A stretch of 64,000 nt of DNA from Fasciola hepatica (Eukaryota; Platyhelminthes; Trematoda; Plagiorchiida; Fasciolidae): the NCBI GenBank assembly GCA_948099385.1, contig CANUEZ040000156.1, positions 5,911,501-5,975,500 of the forward strand, given 5' to 3'. The number at the start of each line of letters is the position of its first letter. Within the stretch, counting starts at the first letter, position 1. The notes below the pieces were generated by a model. The model saw only the letters and a list, made by a program, of their open reading frames with translations, ran no database searches and was not told the origin of the DNA. Positions 40,481 through 50,691 of the stretch are shown in pieces. Position numbers and translations under genes: made by a program.

Positions 40481-42418
40481 GAACCAGCTTTCGAAGATCA
40501 ACAAAAATATCTTGGGAGAGAGAGTTTCAGTTACTCTCCGCAAGCTGCTTCATCTTTCGGCCGAATAAATCCAAACATCATAAACCCAACAAAGCCAGTC
40601 ATTTGTTGCAACCTCGAGAAAAGTAAAATCTGTTCGTCGTTTGGTTAGCCAAGCATATACAACCTTTTCTATGGTAATTTTTTTCAGAATTCACCAAAAT
40701 GTGGTTTGGCAGAAAGTTGACAAGGGAAAACATTTCATTATGTCGAGATTGTGAAACTCAATATACCGGTTGACTTAGGCTGAATAAGATCATGATCAAC
40801 CTTGTTCTAGCAGTGTTATCCACTACAATCTGAATAGTGTACACTGATTGGGTTCAGAAAATGTTTTTTTCAGGTAGTCAGGTTAGAAGTCCTTCTCAGA
40901 AAATGAATGTGCCACCAAGAAGTGCGCAGAATTAGTCTTCAAACAAATATGTCCTTTATCGAGCTTCGAGACTATCTATCCATTTTTCAGTGTATTTGAG
41001 CTAGTTATTCACTCAACATCTGAAATTTGTATCGTTGCCAATTCCACGTAACAGCTACAAGGTGACTATGGCGAAGACTACCTCAATAGTTTGAGAAATT
41101 AGGCAATGCGCTTTCACCGCATTCGACTATGCAGGTGAAAATACTGCACTTGAACAGGTGTACCGGTATCCGGGCTATGTTGGTACTCTGTGTCTGAACA
41201 GCTTAAATAACTGACTGACGATACAAAAAAGTCAGCATATCAATAACCGGTTACTGGTACACCTGTCAGACTGCACGGTGCTTATTTGCATGTTTTCTAT
41301 TTGTTGTTCACATTCTCACGTTTTCACAGAAGGGCTACGGATTCCCAGTAATGGTGATGATAATGTTATTCATGATATTCTCCACCAACATGAGGAATAA
41401 CATCAAGTGTATTCGTATTTGTCAGTCAACGAGTGATAAGTTCATGCGACATAACATGTGTTTGTCTGGGAGCAGAGTTTTGTTTAGAAGATATCATGAT
41501 ACCACAAACTGCGACTTTCGATCCCGCCTGTACACATTTAAATGGCTTTTCCCAGGCCTTGATCATAGATAATCAATTAGTGGCAAACCCAATCGACTCA
41601 TCAACAACAGCTTTCTCTTAAAATGAAATGTAAGAACGCTCCGGTGAATGTCTTAGTGCTGTGTCCAACGTAAAGTCACTGAAGCAAGCCCTGGGAATTT
41701 CCAGTCATATGTGCCTGCATTCAGGTACACCAATGCGCAGACCGAAATAAATATTCCTTGTCAGAACTTGACACACAGGTTTGCTATTTTGACCCCAAAG
41801 TGCGCTTTACCTGGAGTAGATAAACAGTTTAGGTGAAGTCAACCGATGTAGAAGTAAAATAAATCGGTTTCATTGAAATGTGTTCAAGCTTGAGATCAAA
41901 AGACGCCAACAAGCAGTGAAACCTTTGATAGTTTGCAGCAATCATAGTATCAAATCATGGGTTTGACAAACATATATCAGGTTCTGTGAGTTTTGATGCT
42001 CGGTAATATTACTGGAGAACAGCGTAATTGTTCAATGGCAATTCGACAAATGCCGTGGTATTTCATGAAATAACGTTTCGAAAGGAAAGATGATTTTTTA
42101 AATGGTGCAACGATCAACCTAAGCAAACTGTAGAACTACATTGGATCATTGTTTTGAATGCCACCTCAATCTCCTTATTTTGTATCCTGAGCTGGAAACT
42201 GCACCACATAGGGATTACTGTGCTAGTTAACACGACATTCGACGTTTGGTCTTAGCAAATATGATTACCGACCTAAACAACGGGTATCCATTCTCACTTA
42301 CAGAAAAAGTATTTGGTGAAGTTTAACAGGGCCTATGGTTCCATTGTTACATACCAGCTGGTGATATTCGTGTAAGTGGTCCATATTGAATGGATATTAT
42401 GGGTAACTGTGGGATAGT
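40481..42418. other. Non-coding stretch, nothing recognised
   Basis: Short frames without domains; no repeat recognised. Confidence 0.5.
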
Positions 42419-42472
42419 ATGGTAGAATTTTACTGTTTAATAACACAACGTAGTCGAAGTCGTTGGTAGGTT

Positions 42473-42510
42473 GTCGACCTTTCGGTCACAACGGGTAAAC
42501 TTTTCAAGAC
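42473..42510 (-). ncRNA. Hammerhead-like motif with UUGANAA core (left arm)
   Basis: Minus-strand counterpart of the motif in the right arm: GUC (42510-42508), UUGAAAA (42507-42501), stem II region (42500-42484), GAAAG (42483-42479), GUC (42478-42476) and GAC (42475-42473). The C after GAAA has become G, which spoils the short stem III, and stem II has an extra mismatch, so this copy is more decayed. Confidence 0.35.
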
Positions 42511-42530
42511 TGGATTCGGTTGTAAAACCA

Positions 42531-42569
42531 GTCTTGAAAAAGTTTACCCTTGGTGACCGAAACGTCGAC
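42531..42569 (+). ncRNA. Hammerhead-like motif with UUGANAA core (right arm)
   Basis: In order: GUC (42531-42533) as stem I 5' strand; UUGAAAA (42534-42540) where hammerheads have CUGANGA; stem II at 42541-42558, with GUUUACC pairing to GGUGACC around CUU with one mismatch; GAAAC (42559-42563); cleavage-type triplet GUC (42564-42566); and GAC (42567-42569), which pairs with the opening GUC. Aligned without gaps, the core differs from consensus at C3 (now U) and G8 (now A). These two bases pair in active hammerheads, so the pair is kept as U-A. The element has no stem III loop: ACGU is self-complementary and would pair between two molecules. Function is inference. Confidence 0.45.
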
Positions 42570-42690
42570 AACCTACCAACGATTTCGACTACGCTGTGTT
42601 ATTGAGCAATAAAATTCTACCATAACATTTCACATGGTGCATCGATTTTTTTGATATACTCCGAACCGATCTCGGTTCTGATGCATTAAC

Positions 42691-45469
42691 TGTGGGATAC
42701 TTTGGGAAATAACGCCTTAGCTTCGCAAGTATTCCTTATTGCTGTTCGTGCTTTTAGGAATCCCAGTGTTAGGCCTGTTTGGCTGTACCTCTGATCTCTA
42801 CATAAAACACCGATAGAAAAGTGGAACACATGCAAACATGCCAGTGAAATAGAAGCTACTCTCTTACTCTTCAACGTCATGTTTCCGTTGAACCGGGCTT
42901 CCTTTTCGTCCGTGTCTATTTCAGTGCTCAGCTTTCGCATGTTAGTGTAAACGCCCGAGTGATGAAACCCTACACCCACTGGCAGCCTCGCAATAAAGTG
43001 TTACGTTTTACTATTTTATTCCGTATATATCCATTCCGCGATGACGTGACAGATTTACGGCCGTCGCTTTAAACACGCCAAAGTGGTCGAATCAATCGAA
43101 TTATAAAAGATGATAAAGTTTGTCACTTCCGTTGCAAGGAAAGCAGTTTGGTGAGGAAGTACAATCTACCACTCCTGTTTTGCAAAATAAACATCGGTGC
43201 TAAATAATGCAGCGGAACGAATCACCAGTACACGAAAAATTCTCATTTTTCCCCTGTATTCCGCAGCACATTGTTTAAGCAACCCCGTCTTCGTAAATAG
43301 TCCTGTCAGTCTCTTTTTTACATCAGATACTCCTATACTCAGGGATACTGTGACAAATGCAAAATACTGGTATATTCTGTATGGCGGATATTGTGAATAT
43401 GTTATGCTTAGTAAAATAATCAGAACCTCATACCACCAACTAGAGTTGGTACGACCATGTCTTCGCTGAAGGTTACCTTTGAAACCTGAATATACATAAA
43501 AGTACCTATAAATAATAACCCCTAGTGTTTCTTCTGAAAATTATTCACAGTATTCAGTTTTAACTAACCACCTTATTCAAAATACGCACAAAGAGGAGGA
43601 GGTCCAATTATTTATCTAGTTGAACTGTGTCCCTTCCTTCACTTTATCCAAAGGTTAGATCCTTATGTTAGCACAGGATGGAAAATATATACTGTCGCTG
43701 TACATGAGTCCGCTTGTGGATCTTAATTTCAAGCAAAATGCGAAGTCTCACTGCAAATACTTAGTCGTACTTTGTGACTCGATGCACGTCCACAAGATAC
43801 GATGACTATTGTAGTTCCGCAAACCGTTACCACGGAGCATCACCCACCATAGAACAGTCCGTTGTACATCTGGTCACCCTTTTATGGGTCCATCAATGAA
43901 CCACCAGATAACTTGCATGATAACGGAACAGTATTCATATTGTTCGCCTGCATTGTTCGACAGAAAGGAGAATTATCGTTTTTGTTTCTGAATGAGGTTC
44001 CATTAGGCGAAATTAATAATTGAGTGGCAGCCTGAGTTACCGATATTTGTTAGCACACGTAAGTGAATATAGTTCTTGCCTTAAAACGTAAGTACATCCA
44101 CTTTTACTTTCCGCTTTACCAGTTAGTAATGAAAAAAGATTTTTCAATATTCAAGGTGCGAGTCCACGTTTCGCCTAATCACCGGCACAATAAGCAAACG
44201 TTGCAAGTCCAACGCAGTGTCACCAGTGGCGTTCAATGACAGACGAAAATGATGCAATATTTGACCCTCCGTTCAACATCATCATCTCTGCAATGACTAA
44301 GCTTATCATGTAAAATGTGCTTGTACATAGTGCGATTAGGTTTATCCAAATGCGGTTTGCGTTCACTCATATATCATCTAAGAGAACCAATCTTTTCTCC
44401 AACGGTGTAGGATCAAGACAATCAGACAAATTGCCATCATTTTACATGAAGTTGTGTTCCACACTTGTCAGGTATCAGGGCATGGTTGCAAAAGTCCGCT
44501 AGATTTTGTTTACCTCAAGCATTACAAGAATCTTTGGTAACAGGACTATCAACGTCATTTGTAAATTTGCCTTTCAGGAGTGTACCAATTAATCATATAT
44601 TCTAGCTCAGCCAGAGATAACTCCAAAATTATTCCACTGAACAACGAAGATTTTGTTCTTCGTTTACCCACAACGTTTAGCTGATCTTAAGAACTTAGTG
44701 ACACGGGTCTTGGGATAAACTTCGTCCATTTGGCATTTTAGTGGATCCAAACGTTTCATGCTACTGATCAACTAATATGAAATAAGGTGTAAAGTTAATT
44801 TTGCGGGCAAAAATGCAATTGTTGTCTTTATTAACCTACTTCCAATGGGACGATTTGTCTCCACCATTCCAATAGTAATTACCAGTCAATGCAAATCAGT
44901 TCCCTTTGGAATAGAAAATGACCAACCAAACCCTTCGGGGCAAAATGCCTAAGGGAAGACTAATAGGTATACTATTCGCCACTACCTCGCACAAGTTCAT
45001 CTGATTGGAGAGGGATACTCGGATGGATAATATGACTCTGTTCCTTTTGACTGAGAGGTTTTGAAAACATTTTGAGAGTACGAATTGGTTTCTAACGCAT
45101 ATGGTTGTGGTGGCTATGGGAATGATGACAAAGCGGAGATGATCAGCACACGGTTCATCACATCTGGAAACATGTTGAGTTGTCCGTAAATGCAATCATC
45201 TATCGATGGCCAGAACGTACTGGTACGAAAGTGAGCAAAAATGCTGCAATAGTTACCTTATCCGATCTCAGTTCAAACCAAGATGGATAAGCGGACAATC
45301 ACGGAGGTTTGAGTATGTATCTCATATATTTCACAGAGCACACGGCACACAACGATCAGTCTTTTTCACTTATGTGCATGTTTTTTCCAAGTATATTAGA
45401 AGATTTTAGGGAATCAGCGTCATCTTGAAGCTCACCGGCGGTGACCAAATGAATATCACGATAGATATC
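42691..45469. other. Non-coding stretch, nothing recognised
   Basis: Open frames below 100 codons without recognisable domains. Confidence 0.5.
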
Positions 45470-45560
45470 AACTCCTTCTATCCCAGGTTCGAACCTTGTT
45501 CCCACCAGCTCTTACTTCTCAAAATAACAGCCACTCAGTTGGAGCGACCGCTTTGCTGAA
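45470..45560 (-). repeat. Possible tRNA-derived fragment with B-box
   Basis: On the minus strand a B-box-like AAGGTTCGAACCTGG lies about 45 bases downstream of GTCGCTCCAACTGAGTGG, an order and spacing seen in tRNA-derived SINE heads. The T-stem is partly paired; no clear acceptor or anticodon stem is seen. GGTTCGAACC is itself palindromic, so the opposite strand cannot be excluded. Confidence 0.25.
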
Positions 45561-46717
45561 ATGTTGCACATTTACTATATAATAAAAAAATAAGTTCTAT
45601 GACTGTGATGTCTGGAACTAATGTTGATACAGACACGCGTATCACCATCATGAATGACGTGACTCCTTGGTACACTGTTCTCCTCTGAGCGTTGAGTCGA
45701 TTTTTATTATTCAATCACTTGTGTTTTCGGGGTTCTGCCAAAAAGCCCTGCATAGAATTACAGTCTTTAAAACTAGTCTGCAAACGAATTAGCTCTCACC
45801 AGCAAGATATCCAAATCGTTACTGTCTTGAAAAGAAATGAGTACGGCAATAAGTAGTTTTCATGTATGAATTGTTCATTCAAGTATTCTTTGTGGATAAT
45901 AAATTGGATAACTTCCGAAACCTTAGTCAAAGAACAAGTAATAGTGAGAACAATGCAGAAGAAAACAAGAAAATATTTGAAGGAATTGAGCACCAAATTC
46001 AAGCTGAAATTCAAAGGAATAAATTATTTTCACATGTTTGGTCACTCGCGAACAAAATATTGTTTGGAGTAAGAAGTCGACTTAAACTGAAAAATCTGTG
46101 GAAATAGTCGTTAGTTAACTTGAATGCACACAAGCAACTTGGGTTTCTTTTTCGTTAGAAAGAAGTCGCTTGGGTACAATGTGAGCCATCGAGCTGAAAC
46201 TAAACAAGTGGCTTAACAGCCTGTATGCTTGGTACTGCATAACTCAATGGGACAAAATGAGGACAACCTGGGAGAATGAGCATGGAAAACGAGAGTTATT
46301 AAAAAAGCTGTTTATACCCTTAGCTATGGTAATAGCACGATTATGGTGGATGATGTCTTTCCTTTCAAAACTCACAAAAAAGGCAAAATAAAATGCATAG
46401 AAAAATTGAAATTATGGTGACCTCTATCAATACCGGCTTGCAAATGCGATAAGGGGAGAGTTTAAATTACCCGACGGTTCTTCAAACTTGTTTCACCATG
46501 TTTTCTTGTCGCAGAGAACAACTTTATCACAGCTAGCTTACTTGCCCTCTTATGATATTGGGTGTATGTATTGAACTGGTCAGAATGAGTTTCGTTTTGG
46601 AGTGAACAGAATTGGCATCGTATTGATAATTTTCAAGGTTCAGGGAGTATGTTCACAACATAGTCCTCTGAGTGACATATAAAGGGGAATGTGTCAGCTT
46701 TAATATTTTGTAATATA
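45561..46717. other. Non-coding stretch, nothing recognised
   Basis: No domain-bearing frame or repeat identified. Confidence 0.5.
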
Positions 46718-46880
46718 TCAGATCCCAGATCCTCTCGGAGTGTATCAAAAAATGACGCGGTGTTATGTTATATATAAGTGTTTATTGTTCGGTAACTTAG
46801 CGTTATCGGAAGAGATGAGTTAGTCAACGTTTTGGTTACCGAGAGTAACCGTTCTCAAGACCAGTTTTCGACTTCCTTCC
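46718..46880 (-). repeat. Solitary family B repeat, inverted relative to 42.5 kb
   Basis: Read on the minus strand this aligns with 42528-42690. The hammerhead-like segment comes first, then a short linker, then the tail with TTTTTTGATACACTCCGAG against TTTTTTTGATATACTCCGAA. Identity is lower than between the two arms at 42.4-42.6 kb, so the copies separated earlier than the foldback formed. Confidence 0.65.
46823..46861 (-). ncRNA. Hammerhead-like motif with UUGANAA core, strong stem II
   Basis: Minus strand from 46861: GUC (46861-46859), UUGAGAA (46858-46852), stem II (46851-46834) with a perfect GGUUAC/GUAACC helix around a short loop, AAAAC (46833-46829), GUU (46828-46826) and GAC (46825-46823), which pairs with GUC. 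The core again has U3 and A8 in place of C3 and G8, as at 42.5 kb. The first G of GAAA (G12) has become A, so this copy is probably inactive. Confidence 0.4.
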
Positions 46881-49800
46881 AAATGTCTGTTTTGAAAAAT
46901 GAAGTTTAAGTCCATGAAAGACGTTCTGATAGTTGTACAGTAGAATACGCGTCAGAGAAGATTCATACAACTAAAACAATTGGTCAAATATGATAATTTC
47001 ACCGAGAAGTTCAGAATTGCACCGTATACTAATAGGAAATGATTTAATTTCACCATTCACCTTGTGCTTTTGCCTTTTCCATCATACTTCACATTCATTG
47101 AAACATGTAGCATCTATTTTATTATTCGTTTGAACTCACTTGTTATGCATACCCCACTGTTTCTAGGTGGCATAATCTTTACCAGTTGACTACACAAGCC
47201 GGCTCTCTACAGTTGCATTCGAACATTACACGGGGATAAATTTGATGAAAAGCCACTCATCGCCTCCAAAGAAATGGGATTATTTGATTGGATTGCTTTT
47301 TAGGGGGGGGGGGGTAAGTAGTATGGAGACTGCAAAAATATGGCGTAAATTGAGTTGAGTGGATTCACATCTCCAAGGATATGCCGTTTTCCAAAGCAGA
47401 ACCAATTTTTTACCAAACTGTATGTGACTATGAATGTTTGCCCGCTTTGGTAAAGTCTTGTGGTGGATGCACAACACGTGTGCTGCAAAACGCCGTTTAA
47501 GTGAGCTCTGGGATCGTCAATACGGCATTAAACACATCCAGTCAATATCACTGCTGGTAACACTTAGCAGACAGTTAGTTTTCATGAAGAGTATGTGATG
47601 TCAAGCGATAATTAACTGAAGCGAAATAACTGGTGCCTACCCCAGGAACCCTCAACTTCTCGTGGAATAGAAAAAAAGACCGTGTAACATATCCGCATGG
47701 CTCCTTGAGACTTATCAGAAGTATTCCATCAAGCATTTCCAAAGCAGTTTTTGTTACTCCACTGTATACACGTTTGTATTGAAATCAGTTAATTTTGCAA
47801 ATATTTGAGGGAATACTTGGGTCGAACTTTGGCATTCTTGTCGTTTTCTGGTACTGTACCGGATATTGGTAGTACAATATATGTATGCAAATCAGTGGAC
47901 AGCCAGAGGTTTTGTTTTACCGGTACTGAAACTACAATTTTGTGCCCGAAAAATTACAACTCCGACAGAATGTACTCTAATAATATACTGGGATTTATTA
48001 GACAAAAGGAGTACTCCTAAAACTTCCATAGTGGAAATTTCTCAGAAATTAGGTGGTCGGAAAAACAAGACAGAATAACACTCTGAGAAGAATCTAGTTT
48101 GTATTTTCCCATCGAAGTTGGATGAACAATATCGGTCATAAAATATGAAATCAGTTTATTTGAACAATGATTGGCAAAAGCCATGATAGTTCCAGCATAG
48201 AATTCAAGCTCCTCTCAAAGCACGGCGTTAGGATATTTTGGCTGATTGAAAAGTATATCATAAGTCTTCAGCTGCTTGGGCCACAGTGACGTAGGAAGAT
48301 GGGCAGAGTGTTATGTCTATTTACCATGCACCCACTGTCGAACAAGTGGCCGGCAATAAAATAAGTCAGAAGGTCGCAATTCATGCGTGTGACTTCGAGT
48401 CACTGATCGCCTCCACCACGTGTTTTGGTTGCGTTAGGCCGTTATTATACTCACATTCTGTCTATTCTGCTAAAATGAACTTTCTTGCAACAGTCAGGTA
48501 AGGTGTTGATGTTATGAAAGCTAAACGAAAATAAGCGCGGTCCTTGAAAAGAGGTTCGCAAAATTGACGTGTCAGTTACTTCAGTCATTATTCCACGTCA
48601 TGGTACATTCTCTGGAGTACGTGCCCTTTCTGCTGTTTGGTAAACCACATCAGTTTGTACCATTTATAAGAAGTCGAAAACCAGATACGTTTTTCAGACC
48701 AGCATATCAAAAAAGGGAGAGGATTTGGCTGTTTGTATAATGCGCTGGCTATTATTGAAATATTTGTAAACCTTAGCGAGCAACATAGCGAGCCGTTTTT
48801 CTGTATCAGCCTTATTGCCATTGGATCGTCCATAAAATCTAATGAACTCATGTCGAACTTCAGAAGTGAGTTTGAGCTGGAGATGATCAGAAGCAAATTA
48901 GTCAGGAATAGGTTGGAAATCACCAGGCTTGTTCAGGACGATTATTATGTCAGTTGCGTACAATTTGTAGTACCGGTTCCTACGATTACCTTCCTCAACC
49001 GCGCTTTGATCGTTGCTGTGACAATGCTGGTCGATATAGGATCAAGAGAACTAACCACGAATAATCCGTTGATTTGTCCTTGAACTCGATCATGAACATA
49101 TTGAATTTATGTCAGACGAGCAGAGTATTACGTCGCATGTTGGCACTGTTCAAAAGTTTACGTAATGAAAATGATTCACTCAAATTTTGAGTGGGGAGAT
49201 AATTGGGCACTGGTTAGAGCACTTCACCAGCCAATGAATCAATAAGTGTAGACATGATGGAATATGGCATGTACTGGTCTCTTGGATACCATAATGAAAT
49301 TGTTTATTTCTATGCATCGCCCTTATCCTTAACTTCTCTTATCTTCTATGATGTGCATGGCTGGTTAGTAAATGGAAAATGTAGTCTCATTTTTATTCAA
49401 TTTGATTCTTCCAGGGACCAGTTTACTCCCTGATTGAAACATTGAATGGTGTCAATTTTTCCATGTATTTTATTTGAATAAATTATCGTCAAGGCAACTG
49501 AAAGAAGCTAGATGTGAGTTCTCATTAGTAGCAGTCCTTTTTCGACGAAACTAAAAATAGGATCTCCAGGGCTTATATGAAATTGCCCATCGACATGAAA
49601 CCGGCCGATTTATTATGCAAATTCATCTAAAATTCTTCTCACCATTTTCTTGTTGCCCGATTATTAAGTTTCTTAGTTACGGCTAAATAATGTTTATGTT
49701 TAGATCATCTTATTTTAAAGTCCGCTGCTATAAGTCTAGGTGGACGAGTGTTCGTTGTGGTCTTGGTAGTATTACATTTATATTCTGGATGGAAAGGGAA

Positions 49801-50618
49801 TTTATTAGAGCAATACATCATCTCGATAGATCACCAAACTCCCTAATCAGGTAAACAATGTAAAATTGAAGTGTCTTGCTGTTTAGAAGCAGATGGGCTC
49901 AACACACACACACAAAACATAGGATACAAACTCATTCGAGCAAACCAGAATACCAGTTTTCGTCTCAATTTGTTTTACCAAAGTGTAAATCGTTCGAATT
50001 CATCTTACCAACTCCGAATTCCCTTAAATTTTCCAACTACATAAATGTGAATATTCTCCATCTTGAGGAATATAAAGAAACTTTCGGTGAATAAAGGCAC
50101 ATATAGAGGGAAACGAGGTGACAGTAGAGTCTATTTGAAAGATTTTCGTAGAATACGGATTCTTGGGAACAAAAAACCGTCTGCTTTTGGTACTTTCGAA
50201 ATCATCATCGAGGCACCAGTACTCGTCAGATGTTTTTATTGACTTTTATATTTTGACTTGACTCAAAGTAATACTTCTTACTGATGATGTCACTTGGAAC
50301 CTTTATCTGGTCCTGAAAAATAACTTGAAGCAATTCTTCGTCGATCGGGCAATTCTGTTCTCTAAAGCACTGGCAGAAAATAACCCTCGGAAGAAAGAGA
50401 AATACAATCTCCGTGCAAAACAACCCTCCCAGTACCCGGGAAGCACTTATCTGATTATTCTCCAACATCGTTTTACGAAAGGCCTTTCGAAACTGCCAGC
50501 AATGTAAATCACTGTCCTTCCTTTGTCAATACGTCCCATGTATATGCCGGAAAAATCATCAAAGCTTTCACTATGTTCTTGGAAGATCCACTTGCTTTCT
50601 TCACATCGAAAAGTTGGA
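46881..50618. other. Non-coding stretch, nothing recognised
   Basis: Overlapping antisense frames at 48588-49083 (111 and 116 codons) have no known domain. A G12 tract lies at 47303-47314 and a short (AC)n run near 49902. No repeat family recognised. Confidence 0.5.
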
Positions 50619-50691
50619 CTCCGCGAGCCGGAATCGAACCGGCTACCCTCCGCATGCAGGGCGGATGCCCTACCAGCTGAACTATCGCGGA
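50619..50691 (-). tRNA. tRNA-Ala(TGC)-like gene, or tRNA-derived SINE head
   Basis: A 73-base cloverleaf on the minus strand. The acceptor stem TCCGCGA/TCGCGGA is perfect over 7 bp. The A-box TAGTTCAGCTGG and B-box GGTTCGATTCC match the polymerase III promoter consensus. The anticodon stem TCCGC/GCGGA is perfect and its loop CCTGCAT puts TGC (50658-50656) at the anticodon. The T-arm GCCGG/CCGGC encloses TTCGATT. Two features argue against a working alanine tRNA: position 33 is C instead of the near-universal U, and base pair 3:70 is C-G rather than the G-U that marks alanine tRNAs. A pol III-transcribed SINE head or pseudogene is therefore at least as likely. No intron is present; CCA is not encoded, as is normal for eukaryotes. 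Confidence 0.7.

Larger units (their letters stand above)
42419..42623. repeat. Near-perfect foldback repeat, hammerhead-like family B
   Basis: The left arm 42419-42513 and right arm 42528-42623 are reverse complements with only about ten differences in 95 bases, around a 14-base loop (42514-42527). The right arm continues outside the foldback into a non-inverted tail to about 42690, which includes a short perfect hairpin GAACCGA-TC-TCGGTTC at 42663-42678. The same arm-plus-tail unit occurs once more, inverted, at 46718-46880, so the solitary unit is the ancestral form and the foldback is a head-to-head pair. Each arm holds a hammerhead-like sequence. Confidence 0.9.
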
